From NCBI RefSeq assembly GCF_023544445.1, contig NZ_JALPVJ010000008.1:310001-374000 (forward strand): a DNA stretch of 64,000 nt, in the 5' to 3' direction. The stretch comes from Actinoplanes sp. M2I2 (lineage in GTDB: Bacteria; Actinomycetota; Actinomycetes; Mycobacteriales; Micromonosporaceae). The translations under genes were made by a program, and so were the position numbers. The notes below the pieces were generated by a model. That model did not search any database. It had not been told where the DNA came from and saw nothing but the letters and a program-made list of their open reading frames with translations. Below, one piece after another: positions 51,901-59,973 of the stretch (position 1 is its first letter; each line of letters begins with the position of its first letter).

Positions 51901-52070
51901 CGAAGGGGAGTAGTTCCCAATGTCGCGGTCGACATACTGACCCTCGATTCGTTCGGGGTCCGGCCGCGCGGCCTTTCCACAAGGCGAGCGAGACCTTCGA
52001 CTTGGCTGTTCACATGACGGCCGGGTCGAGGCCGCCCTGCGCACCTTCCTCCCGGTCCTGATACCGGGAG
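51901..52070 (+). ncRNA. yybP-ykoY (Mn2+) riboswitch with ribosome-site-sequestering hairpin
   Basis: The P1 stem pairs CGAAGG (51901-51906) with CCTTCG (51994-51999). The family's L1 element GGGGAGTAG follows the 5' arm and GCGAGCGAGACC precedes the 3' arm, as in known yybP-ykoY aptamers. Downstream, CTCCCGGT (52049-52056) pairs with ACCGGGAG (52063-52070), whose GGGAG is the ribosome site for GTG 52079. This 8-bp hairpin would hide translation initiation until Mn2+ binding reorganises the leader. The family senses Mn2+ and commonly controls TMEM165-type exporters, which is the gene downstream here. Confidence 0.8.
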
Positions 52071-52078
52071 AGTTATCT

Positions 52079-52666
52079 GTGCAAGGCTTCCTCATCGCGA
52101 CGGCGGTCAGCTTCGCGGTGATCTTCGTCGCCGAGCTGGGCGACAAGTCCCAGCTGATGGCGCTGACCTTCGCCACCCGCTTCAAGACGGTGCCGGTGCT
52201 GATCGGCATCACCGTGGCCACGGCGGTCGTCCACGCGGTCTCGGTCGGCATCGGTTACGGCCTCGGCGCGACACTCCCGACCGGCTGGATCTCCCTGGTC
52301 GCCGGTGTGGCATTTCTCGCCTTCGGCGCCTGGACCCTGCGCGGCGACAAGCTCACCGACGACGAGAAGACCAAGGCCGAGCGCAGCACCGGCTCGGCGA
52401 TCCTGGCCGTCGGGGGAGCGTTCTTCCTGGCCGAGCTGGGGGACAAGACCATGCTGGCGACGATCACGCTGGCCACCCAGTACGGCTGGTTCGGCACCTG
52501 GCTGGGCTCGACGGTCGGGATGGTCGCCGCCGACGCGCTGGCCATCCTCGTCGGCCGGCTGCTCGGCCGGCACCTGCCCGAGAAGGCCATCAAGTACGGG
52601 GCGGCCGCGCTCTTCGCTATCTTCGGCATCTGGCTGCTCGTGGAAGCGATCATCGAGCTGCGTTGA
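52079..52666 (+). CDS. TMEM165/GDT1 (UPF0016)-family cation exporter, probable Mn2+ efflux
   Basis: 195 aa from GTG 52079. Two copies of the family signature E-x-G-D-(K/R): AELGDKSQLMAL (about 19-30) and AELGDKTMLATITLA (about 118-132), within six helices. The acidic signature residues bind divalent cations. The riboswitch leader makes Mn2+ the likely substrate. The product acts at the cytoplasmic membrane. Confidence 0.93.
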   Translation: MQGFLIATAVSFAVIFVAELGDKSQLMALTFATRFKTVPVLIGITVATAVVHAVSVGIGYGLGATLPTGWISLVAGVAFLAFGAWTLRGDKLTDDEKTKAERSTGSAILAVGGAFFLAELGDKTMLATITLATQYGWFGTWLGSTVGMVAADALAILVGRLLGRHLPEKAIKYGAAALFAIFGIWLLVEAIIELR

Positions 52667-52690
52667 GTTCATCAGCCGTGGGGAGTCGCC

Positions 52691-53635
52691 GTGCAGCAGT
52701 ACCGGGCCGAACTGACCGCCGAAGTCGTCTTCGCGACCGGCGGCCGCCTTCAGGCGCAGGGCCTGCGGGTCGACGTGCCGCACCCGGACGTCACCGAGGC
52801 CGAGCTCGTCGCGCTGCTGGTCGGCTCGCTGGGGCTGCGCGACGTCGAACGGGTCGAGGTGACCGGCGTCCGGACGTTCGCCGAGCCGGTGATCGCCGGG
52901 ATCCCGGCCCGGCCCCGCCTGCGGTTCGTCGAGCTCAGCCATGTGATCTCGGACGGCATGACGACGTACCCCGGCATGGCGGCCCCCGTCATCACGGCCC
53001 ACCAGACCTGGGAGCAGTCGCGCCCGCTCTACGCCGAAGGCACCGAGTTCAGCCTCGACCGCGTCGAGATGCTCGGCCAGACGGGGACGTACCTCGACAC
53101 GCCCCGCCACCGCTACGCGGGCGGCACCGACCTGGCCGGCCTGCCGCTGGAACGGCTGGCCGACCTGCCCGCCGTCGTGGTGCGGACGGCCGGCAGTGGT
53201 CGCCGTGCGGTCACCGAGGACGACCTCGCCCCGCTGACCGTCGCCGGCCACGCCGTGCTGCTGCACACCGGCGGCGACCGCGGCTGGGGCACCCCGGGGT
53301 ACGCCGTCGACGCGCCCTACCTGACCGGCGAGGCCGCCGCGCTGCTGGTCGAGCGGGGCGCGGCCCTGGTCGGCATCGACTCGGTCAACATCGACGACCC
53401 GGTCCCGGGCGGCGAGCGGCCGGCGCACACCGTGCTGCTGGCCGCCGGCATCCCGATCGTCGAGCACCTCACCGGCCTGGGCGAGGTGCCGCCGCACGGC
53501 GCGCGCTTCACCGCCGCACCGCCGCGGATCACCGCCTTCGGCACGTTCCCGGTGCGGGCGTACGCCCAGGTGCCGTGGCTCGAGTCGCACGATCACACCC
53601 GGTCGGCGGGCTGGCAGCCGGTCCGGCCTTCTTAA
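52691..53635 (+). CDS. Cyclase-family (kynurenine formamidase-like) protein with altered metal site
   Basis: 314 aa from GTG 52691. Residues 1-75 are an extra N-terminal segment. From about 78 the cyclase fold begins with LRFVELSHVISDGMTTYPG. The metal motif, usually HxGTHxDxPxH, reads QTGTYLDTPRH: the first His is Gln and the second Tyr, while Asp and the last His remain. FGTFPVRA at the end is typical of the family. Metal binding may be changed or lost. The reaction is unknown. The stop codon lies at the edge of an inverted-repeat element. Confidence 0.85.
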   Translation: MQQYRAELTAEVVFATGGRLQAQGLRVDVPHPDVTEAELVALLVGSLGLRDVERVEVTGVRTFAEPVIAGIPARPRLRFVELSHVISDGMTTYPGMAAPVITAHQTWEQSRPLYAEGTEFSLDRVEMLGQTGTYLDTPRHRYAGGTDLAGLPLERLADLPAVVVRTAGSGRRAVTEDDLAPLTVAGHAVLLHTGGDRGWGTPGYAVDAPYLTGEAAALLVERGAALVGIDSVNIDDPVPGGERPAHTVLLAAGIPIVEHLTGLGEVPPHGARFTAAPPRITAFGTFPVRAYAQVPWLESHDHTRSAGWQPVRPS

Positions 53636-53797
53636 GGTCTGTTTCGTAGCCGGGGCGAGGCTGCGGCGAGGCCCAGATCCCGCCTGGCGGCGTCCCGCGA
53701 AAGCCCGGTTCCAACACCGGGAGCCGGGCTTCCACGGGCCACCACCAGACGAAATCTGGACCGCGCCTCGCTCCCACCCCAGCTACGAAACAGACCT
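53635..53797. mobile_element. MITE-like element with 16-bp perfect terminal inverted repeats
   Basis: 163 bp. AGGTCTGTTTCGTAGC (53635-53650) and its exact complement GCTACGAAACAGACCT (53782-53797) bound it. Inner segments CCAGAT/ATCTGG and AAGCCCGG/CCGGGCTT also pair, so the whole element can fold into one long hairpin. TA dinucleotides occur at both flanks (53633-53634 and 53797-53798), as expected for IS630/mariner-type insertion. There is no ORF. It begins at the last base of the cyclase stop codon. Confidence 0.7.
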
Positions 53798-53842
53798 AGG
53801 CGAAAAACTCAATCCCGGCCGGATCCGGCCGAATGGGTCCAC

Positions 53843-54538
53843 GTGACCGCTAACCCCCCGCGGGCCGACCCCGATCAGCAACTCGACGCCGGTGGACCAC
53901 CGGGCGGTCCGCGTGCCTTCAGCGGCCCGACCGAGCTGGCCGTCGCCCGGGCGGCCACCCTCTTCGAACAGCTGCAGCACGAGCAGGCCGTGGCCACGCT
54001 CCAGCCGGTGCTCGCGGCCGACCCGGCCGCGCGCGAGGGCTGGATCCTGCTCGCCCGGCTCCAGCTCGCCCTCGACGTGGCGGCCGACGCCCTCGACGCG
54101 GCCGAGCACGCCATCCGGCTCGACCCCGGCGACCCGAGGCCGCTCGCCCTGGCCAGCCGTGCGCTCACCGTGCTGGGCCGGCACGAGGAGGCCGTCACCA
54201 TGGCCTACCGGGCGGTCATCGCCGAACCGCGCAATGCGCTCTGGCACGACCGGGTCGCCTGGGCGCTGCTCTCGGCCGAGCGGCAGATCGCCGACGCCGA
54301 GCAGGCGGCCCGCACGGCGATCGGTCTCGACCCGACCGAGGCGCACTACTACTACACGCACGGCGTGACCCTGGACGCGCTCGGCCACGTCGACCAGGCT
54401 CGCCAGGCGATGCTCATCTCGCTCCGGATGGAACCCGAGAACCCGGTCGCCCAGCACCGTCTGGCCATGCTCAACGGCGAGGCCGAACGGCCGGCCGCGA
54501 CCAGGAAACGCGGATGGCGCCTGTTCGGGCGCGGCTGA
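53843..54538 (+). CDS. TPR-repeat protein
   Basis: 231 aa from GTG 53843. After a Pro/Gly-rich start, about five helical hairpins follow from residue 35 (VARAATLFEQLQHEQAVATLQPVLAADPAAREGW, in part; ALDAAEHAIRLDPGDPRPLALA; AEQAARTAIGLDPTEAHYYY; ARQAMLISLRMEPENPVAQH) in the TPR pattern. It ends in a basic tail. A scaffold or co-chaperone role is likely. It lies between the MITE and a convergent gene. Confidence 0.85.
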   Translation: MTANPPRADPDQQLDAGGPPGGPRAFSGPTELAVARAATLFEQLQHEQAVATLQPVLAADPAAREGWILLARLQLALDVAADALDAAEHAIRLDPGDPRPLALASRALTVLGRHEEAVTMAYRAVIAEPRNALWHDRVAWALLSAERQIADAEQAARTAIGLDPTEAHYYYTHGVTLDALGHVDQARQAMLISLRMEPENPVAQHRLAMLNGEAERPAATRKRGWRLFGRG

Positions 54539-54544
54539 CCGGCC

Positions 54545-55579
54545 TCAGGATCGGTGCCGGTAGCGGATGGCCAGCCAGACCAGCCAGCCCAGGCCGATGA
54601 TGAAACCGAAGCTGATCAGCCGGTAGAGCACTACCGCGGCCACGGCGAGCGAACTCACCAGGCCACCCGCGACCAGCCCGAGCACCAGCGCGGCATCCAC
54701 CACCCCGAGCCCGCCGGGCACGATCGGCACGCTGGCCGCGGCCATGCCGGCGCAGTACGCGATCACCAGGCTGACCGGGCTGACGTCGCCCGCGCCCACC
54801 GCGACGCAGCACAACCACAGGCAGAACGCGTCGAAGAGCCAGTTGAGCAGGGCCAGCACCACGGCCAGGGCGAAGCTGGCCGGGCGCACGCGCACCTCGC
54901 GCAGCTGGCCGACGAAGCCGAGCAGCCGGTCGTGGCCGTGCCCGGGCGGGCGCCGGCGCACCCGGTTGACCCCGCCCAGCAGGGCCCGCACCGGACGATC
55001 CAGCAGCTGCGGGTGCTCGGCCAGCTGGCGTACGCCGAAGGCGACCACCACGGCGCCGACCGCATAGCCGACCAGCGAGTGCCAGCTCCCGGTGTTGCGG
55101 GCCAGCAGGCCGCCGACGGCGCCGATCACCACCAGGGCGCCGGCCGAGAGGACCCCGCTCAGCGCGATGCACCACGAGGCGACCGCCGGCGAGACGCCGA
55201 ACCGGCGCAGCTGCTGGAAGTTGAACGTCGTCGAGAAGACCGGCCCGCCCGGCAGGGTGGCGCTCAGCGAGTGGGCCGCGTACGCCGTGGCCACGTGCCG
55301 CTTCATGCTGACCTTGGTGCCGGCCCCGCGCAGCAGCGCGCGCTGCATGCGGGCGTAGGTGCCCATCGACATCAGTTCGGCGGCGAGCGCGGCGGCCACC
55401 CAGTTCCAGCGCGGGGCGCGCAGCTGGGTGAGCGCCCCGGCCAGCGCCGACCAGCCCAGCACCAGCTCGACCCCCAGCACGATCACGACGATGGCGGCCA
55501 CGGCGGGCCCCCGCCGCCACCACGGCGGCGCCCCGGCCGGGGGCCGGGCGGTCTCCTGCTGCACGGCCATCGAGATCAT
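54545..55579 (-). CDS. YbhN/UPF0104-family integral membrane protein
   Basis: 344 aa with seven to eight helices. ATAYAAHSLSATLPGGPVFSTTFNFQQL and the C-terminal SVPIVPGGLGVVDAALVLGLVAGG (both in part) are typical of the lysylphosphatidylglycerol synthase transmembrane domain (UPF0104/YbhN). The soluble transferase domain of MprF is absent. Such proteins flip or position lipids. Start ATG 55579; a second Met four codons later is also possible. Confidence 0.88.
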   Translation of the reverse strand: MISMAVQQETARPPAGAPPWWRRGPAVAAIVVIVLGVELVLGWSALAGALTQLRAPRWNWVAAALAAELMSMGTYARMQRALLRGAGTKVSMKRHVATAYAAHSLSATLPGGPVFSTTFNFQQLRRFGVSPAVASWCIALSGVLSAGALVVIGAVGGLLARNTGSWHSLVGYAVGAVVVAFGVRQLAEHPQLLDRPVRALLGGVNRVRRRPPGHGHDRLLGFVGQLREVRVRPASFALAVVLALLNWLFDAFCLWLCCVAVGAGDVSPVSLVIAYCAGMAAASVPIVPGGLGVVDAALVLGLVAGGLVSSLAVAAVVLYRLISFGFIIGLGWLVWLAIRYRHRS

Positions 55580-55630
55580 CGTCGCACCCCGCCCCGGGGA
55601 CGCGCCGGGCTTCCGCAGGTCCGGGCGGCT

Positions 55631-56836
55631 TCAGCGGGTGTAGGCCAGCAAGTCGAGATCGCGCACGGAGGCGGGCTCGGTGGCCTGCACCTTCAACAGG
55701 TTGCCGGGCGTGAAGAGCGACAGCACCCGCTTGCCGTCCTCGTCCGTGCGCACCAGCAGGTTACCCTCGGCGTCGAAGACCGCGCCGACCACCGTGCCGC
55801 GGACCGGCAGGTCCTCCAGCTTGCCGGTGGACGTGTCGACGATCGCGTCGGCCGTGTCGGTGCCGGTCGCGCTCTCGCCCGTGGTCTGCAGCGGCACGGT
55901 CACCCGCCGGCCGGTGATGTCGACGCTGGTCGGCTTGCACGCGGCCAGGCCGTCCGGGTTGTCCCTGGTCTGGGTGGCGCCCAGCACCGGCACGCTCGTG
56001 CTGCTCGTCGCGTCGCCGGTGGCCAGCTTGAGACCGCAGTACGAGGTGGCGTAGACCAGCGTGCCGCCGTCACCGGACCAGCGGAAGTGCTGCCCCGCGG
56101 CCAGCCCGGCGGGCAGGGAGGTGATCGTGCCGGTCTCGACGTCGAGCACCCCGGGCACCTCGGCGTCGATGAGCAGCCGGTCGCCCTGGGGAGACCAGAC
56201 CGGCGCCTGCTCGGTGGCGACCACCCCCACGGCCAGCTGTTCGGTCTGGCCGCCGGTCTCGCTGATCAGCAGCCGGCCGTCGGCCACGTAGGCGATGCGG
56301 TTGCCGTCGGGGGAGATGCCGACCGACGAGGGCGCGTCCGGCAGCACGACCCGGGTGTCACCGTCGGCCGGCGACAGGCGCACGACGTCGGGGTTCGCCT
56401 CGCGGTCGGCGTAGAAGACGTGACCGGTCAGGTCGGACAGCACCCGGGACCGCGGCTCGGGGGTGCCGCTCCGGCTCGGAGCCGGCTTGTCACCCTGCGG
56501 CGGGCGGACCGGGACGGGCTGCTCCCGCGGTGGCTCGGTGGGCGGGGACGTGGCCGGGGCGGGCGCGGCCGGCGACGAGGCCGGCGAGCTGGACGCCGCG
56601 GCGGCGGACGGCGGGCGGGCGGCGGCGGGCGCCTCGGCCGGCTGGTGCTGCGGCAGGCGCCACAGGCCGCTGCCCAGCACCGCGAGCACGAGGACGGCGG
56701 CGCCCGTGCCGACCAGGGCCTCGCGCCGGGCTATCCGGCGTGAGCGGTGCACGGCCCGGTCGTACAGGTCGGTGGGTTCGGCGATGTCGGCCAGGTCGCG
56801 CAGCGTGGCCCGGAGCCGGTCGTGTTCGGCGCTCAT
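55631..56836 (-). CDS. Membrane-anchored beta-propeller protein, cotranscribed with SigE-type sigma factor
   Basis: 401 aa. A cytoplasmic N-terminus (1-40), one helix (about 41-60), a Pro/Ala/Ser linker (about 62-125), then repeats of TolB/PD40 type (HVFYADREANPDVVRLSPADGD, in part; VGISPDGNRIAYVADGRLLIS; PVWSPQGDRLLIDAEV; HFRWSGDGGTLVYATS). The architecture is usual for membrane partners of SigE-family sigma factors. It overlaps the sigma gene by 4 bp and probably senses an envelope signal or acts as an anti-sigma-like protein. Confidence 0.85.
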   Translation of the reverse strand: MSAEHDRLRATLRDLADIAEPTDLYDRAVHRSRRIARREALVGTGAAVLVLAVLGSGLWRLPQHQPAEAPAAARPPSAAAASSSPASSPAAPAPATSPPTEPPREQPVPVRPPQGDKPAPSRSGTPEPRSRVLSDLTGHVFYADREANPDVVRLSPADGDTRVVLPDAPSSVGISPDGNRIAYVADGRLLISETGGQTEQLAVGVVATEQAPVWSPQGDRLLIDAEVPGVLDVETGTITSLPAGLAAGQHFRWSGDGGTLVYATSYCGLKLATGDATSSTSVPVLGATQTRDNPDGLAACKPTSVDITGRRVTVPLQTTGESATGTDTADAIVDTSTGKLEDLPVRGTVVGAVFDAEGNLLVRTDEDGKRVLSLFTPGNLLKVQATEPASVRDLDLLAYTR

Positions 56837-57360
56837 CGGCCGCCCTCCGGCACTTCGGTGAGGACCCGCAGGTCGGGCAGGAGGGTGCGGAGCCGGTCGA
56901 GGGCCCGGCCGGTCTGGGTCTTCACCGTGCTGACCGAGACGCCGAGCAGCTGGGCCGCCTCGGCCTCGGTGTGGTCCTCGAAGAACCGCAGCACGATCAC
57001 GGCCCGCTGCCTGGCGCTCAGCGTCAGCAGCGCGCGGCGCAGCACCAGGCGCTCGACGGCGGCGTCGGCCGGATCGTCGGCGCCCCGGCGACGATCGGGC
57101 TGGAAGTCGGCGGGCAGGATCTCGGCCACCCTGGGCCGGCGCCAGACCGACACCTGAGCGTGATACATGACCTTGCGGGCGTACGCCTCCGCGTTCTCCG
57201 GCCGGTCCAGCCGCGCCCAGGCCCGGTGGGTCCGCGCGAGCGCCTCCTGCACCAGGTCCTCGGCAAGATGCTGATCCCCGGTCAACAGGTACGCCGAGCG
57301 CAACAATGCGGTCGTCCGGGTCCGGACGAAATGCGCATAGTCGGCCTCGCGGGCGTCCAT
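56833..57360 (-). CDS. SigE-family ECF RNA polymerase sigma factor
   Basis: 175 aa from ATG 57360, chosen because it begins the conserved region 2 (MDAREADYAHFVRTRTTALLRSAYLLTGD, in part); the upstream frame is repeat DNA. Region 2.2 reads AEDLVQEALART and region 4 has LTLSARQRAVIVLRFFEDHTEAEAAQLLGVSVSTVKTQTGRAL (in part). It directs polymerase to stress or envelope promoters. It is coupled to the propeller protein through ATGA. Confidence 0.92.
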   Translation of the reverse strand: MDAREADYAHFVRTRTTALLRSAYLLTGDQHLAEDLVQEALARTHRAWARLDRPENAEAYARKVMYHAQVSVWRRPRVAEILPADFQPDRRRGADDPADAAVERLVLRRALLTLSARQRAVIVLRFFEDHTEAEAAQLLGVSVSTVKTQTGRALDRLRTLLPDLRVLTEVPEGGR

Positions 57361-57733
57361 TCGAAGGTGTCCGTTCGAGGTGTCGAGGGAGACGTGAGCG
57401 TACCCAGGCGGCTCAAACACCGCGCTGCCGGCCACGTCGCCCCCTCCACCGCCACGATGCCGGGCGATGCCACCCCGTGTGGGCACCGACCAGCGACAAC
57501 ACCGGGCGATGCCTCCCCGTGAGGACACCGACCGGGCGCCTTACAAGACGCCGGAACCTCAGTTGCCGGACGACAACCGTTCGGTCGATTTCGCGGCTCG
57601 GCCGAACGGTCAATCGCGGCACCCGCCGCGATTGTCATGCCGCTCACATCGCAGGTGGAGCAGTTTTCGGTAGCGTCGGCAGGGCATCGGTTCGCTCGGC
57701 GGCGCGATGGCGCCCTGGAGGGAAGGATCGCCC
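57361..57733. repeat. Intergenic DNA upstream of the sigma factor and NDH-2 genes
   Basis: 373 bp without a credible gene. A 42-bp unit starting CCGGGCGATGCC is present twice (57460 and 57502) with few changes. A TAGCGT box (57671-57676) could be the NDH-2 promoter -10, giving a short leader. The sigma gene promoter should lie in the left part but was not identified. Confidence 0.45.
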
Positions 57734-59020
57734 ATGGCACGCCCGCGCATCGTGATCGTCGGGGCCGGCTTCGCCGGTTTCACGGCGGCGCGCACCCTGG
57801 CCAGACTCTCCCGTGGCGGCGCCGAGATCGTCGTCGTGAACCCGACCGACCACTTCCTCTATCTGCCGCTGCTGCCCGAGGTGGCGGCCGGGATCCTCGA
57901 GCCGCGGCGGGTCACCGTCTCGCTGCAGGCGGCCCTCCCGGGAGTGCGGCAGATCCTCGGCGACGTCGACGGTTTCGATCTGGACGGTCGCACGATCAGC
58001 TATCGCGACCCCGAGGGCGGGACCGCCTCGATCGGCTACCACCGTCTGGTGATCGCGGCCGGCAGCGTCAACAAGCTGCTGCCCGTGCCCGGGGTGACGA
58101 TGTACGCGCACGGCTTCCGCGGCATCCCCGAGGCGCTCTACCTGCGTGACCACATCACGCGCCAGATCGAGCTGGCCGCCACCGCCACGTCCGAGGACGA
58201 GCAACGCGCCCGGTGCACCTTCGTCGTGGCCGGCGCGGGCTACACCGGCACCGAGGTGGTGGCCCAGGGCGTGCTCTTCACCGACGCGCTGACGGCCGAG
58301 CGGCCCGAACTGCGCGACAAGGTGCGCTGGATCCTGCTCGACACCGCCGGCCGGGTGCTGCCCTCGCTCGACGAGCGGCTGGCCGTCGCGTCCGACGAGG
58401 TGCTGCGCTCGCGCGGGGTCGAGGTCCTTCTGCGGACGAGTGTGAAGGAAGCCACCGAGCGCGGCGTGCACCTGTCGACCGGCGACTTCGTGCCCACCCG
58501 TTCGCTCATCTGGTGCGTCGGCGTGCGTCCCGACCCGGTGGTCGAGAGCCTGGGCCTGCCGCTGGAGAAGGGGCGGGTCGTGGTCGACGAGTTCCTCAAC
58601 GTGCCCGGCCACCCCGACGTGTACGCGATCGGCGATGTGGCCGCCGTGCCCGACCTGACCCGCCCGGGCGAGTACACCGGCATGACCGCGCAGCACGCGA
58701 CCCGTCAGGGCACCGCCGTGGCCAAGAACATCGCGGCCTCGTACGGGCAGGGCCGACGCCGGCCGTACAAGCACTACGACCTCGGCTTCGTCGTCGACCT
58801 CGGCGGCCTGGACGCGGCCGCGAACCCGCTCGGCGTGCCGCTCACGGGCCTCCCGGCCAAGGTGGTGACCCGCGGCTATCACCTGCTCTCGATGCCCGGC
58901 AACCGCGTCCGGGTGGCTGCCGACTGGCTGCTCGACGCGGTGCTGCCCCGGCAGGGCGTGCAGCTCGGGGTCGTCCGGGGCTCCTCGATCCCGTTGGAGA
59001 GCACGTCCGCGTCGAGTTGA
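57734..59020 (+). CDS. Type II NADH dehydrogenase (NDH-2)
   Basis: 428 aa from ATG 57734 with GGAAGG upstream (ATG 57707 is also in frame). FAD-binding GAGFAGF (about 10-16), the second dinucleotide fold VAGAGYTGTE (about 170), LIWCVGVRPDPVV, and VYAIGDVAAVPD with AQHATRQG, where FAD and quinone are bound. It oxidises NADH and passes electrons to quinone at the inner membrane face without proton pumping. The last helix is amphipathic and could anchor it. Confidence 0.92.
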   Translation: MARPRIVIVGAGFAGFTAARTLARLSRGGAEIVVVNPTDHFLYLPLLPEVAAGILEPRRVTVSLQAALPGVRQILGDVDGFDLDGRTISYRDPEGGTASIGYHRLVIAAGSVNKLLPVPGVTMYAHGFRGIPEALYLRDHITRQIELAATATSEDEQRARCTFVVAGAGYTGTEVVAQGVLFTDALTAERPELRDKVRWILLDTAGRVLPSLDERLAVASDEVLRSRGVEVLLRTSVKEATERGVHLSTGDFVPTRSLIWCVGVRPDPVVESLGLPLEKGRVVVDEFLNVPGHPDVYAIGDVAAVPDLTRPGEYTGMTAQHATRQGTAVAKNIAASYGQGRRRPYKHYDLGFVVDLGGLDAAANPLGVPLTGLPAKVVTRGYHLLSMPGNRVRVAADWLLDAVLPRQGVQLGVVRGSSIPLESTSASS

Positions 59021-59095
59021 GCGGATCAGCCGTTCAGGTGGGTGGTCTCGGGCGGGCAGCCGGAGGTCCCCGGGGCCGGCGAACCGTTCACAAGC

Positions 59096-59101
59096 CATAA
59101 T
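59096..59101 (+). promoter_or_regulatory. -10 element CATAAT of a probable leaderless promoter
   Basis: CATAAT, then 6 nt, then ATG 59108. Confidence 0.5.
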
Positions 59102-59107
59102 TCAGAC

Positions 59108-59872
59108 ATGGCATCGTGGTGGTTCGGCGGGATGGTCGTTGCCGTCTCGGCCGCTGTCGTCGTGGGCACGGGTGCCCCCGCGCCGGCGCGCAGCCGGCCG
59201 TCGGAAAAGGCGGGTCCGGTCGCGGTGGCCGACGCGCCGGCCGTGCTGATGGCCAGGTACGCGTTCAACGGGCGGGCCGCCCCGATCGCCGACCTGTCCG
59301 GCCGCGGGCACACGCTGCGCGTCATCTCGGGTCATGGCGGCGCCGTACGCCAGGTCGTGCACGGTGAGGGCTCGGCACTGCTCTTCCCGTCCCGGTGCCT
59401 GGCCCGGATCTGCCCGCACGTGGCCCTGCAGACCCCATCGACCCCCGACCTCAACCCGGGCACCCGGAACATCTCGTTCGGCGCCGACGTCTATCTGAGC
59501 CCCACGCAGACGAGCAAGGGTCAGAACGTCATCCAGAAGGGCTACTCGACCACGGGCAGCCAGTGGAAGCTGCAGATCGACGGCGCCGCCGGGCGGCCCA
59601 GCTGCGTGCTCGTCGGCGACAAGCAGCGCCGCATCCGGATGGCCACCAGCTCGGTCACGGTGGCCGACGCCCGCTGGCACCGGATCCGCTGCACCCGGGC
59701 CGGCACCGTGCTGGCCGTCTTCGTCGACGAGCGGCTGCGGGGCCGCACCACCCTGCCGCCCGGCCTGTCGGTCACCAACAACCGTCCGATGAGCATCGGG
59801 GGCAAGGGCGCCTACGCCGACAACGACCAGTTCAACGGCGCCCTCGACAACGTCTGGGTGCAGGTCGGCTAG
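59108..59872 (+). CDS. Secreted LamG/concanavalin-like lectin-fold protein
   Basis: 254 aa from ATG 59108; an earlier in-frame ATG at 59042 precedes the -10. A signal peptide covers about 1-30 (WWFGGMVVAVSAAVVVGTG). The rest is a single LamG-type beta sandwich: ARYAFNGRAAPIADLSGRGH, NPGTRNISFGADVYL, VIQKGYSTTGSQWKLQI, ARWHRIRCTRAGTVLAVFVD and FNGALDNVWV. Two cysteine pairs may stabilise it. It probably binds a polysaccharide outside the cell; no catalytic residues. Confidence 0.87.
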   Translation: MASWWFGGMVVAVSAAVVVGTGAPAPARSRPSEKAGPVAVADAPAVLMARYAFNGRAAPIADLSGRGHTLRVISGHGGAVRQVVHGEGSALLFPSRCLARICPHVALQTPSTPDLNPGTRNISFGADVYLSPTQTSKGQNVIQKGYSTTGSQWKLQIDGAAGRPSCVLVGDKQRRIRMATSSVTVADARWHRIRCTRAGTVLAVFVDERLRGRTTLPPGLSVTNNRPMSIGGKGAYADNDQFNGALDNVWVQVG

Positions 59873-59973
59873 CCCAGGGCGGCCAGCATCTCCTTCGCCA
59901 CCGCGGTGGCGCTCTGCGGGTTCTGCCCGGTAACCAGCCGCCCGTCCCGGACCACCCGCGGCTGCCAGTCAGC
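59869..59973 (-). pseudogene. C-terminal remnant of a DJ-1/PfpI-family protein
   Basis: A 34-codon stretch reads ADWQPRVVRDGRLVTGQNPQ then SATAVAKEMLAALG and TAG. DGRLVTGQNP followed by an A/V-rich helix is the C-terminal end of DJ-1/PfpI amidotransferase-like proteins. It lies directly behind the stop of the GH18 gene, and the rest of the protein (about 190 residues) is missing. It is therefore the leftover of a gene cut when the GH18 gene arrived or when this region was deleted. Confidence 0.65.

Noticed and set aside
48455..51982. A very long minus-strand open frame (over 1100 codons) antisense to the MFS and TAP-like hydrolase genes
   Set aside because: Apart from its last 148 codons (the TetR remnant) it is Gly/Arg/Asp-rich shadow with no domains, opposite genes with clear motifs.
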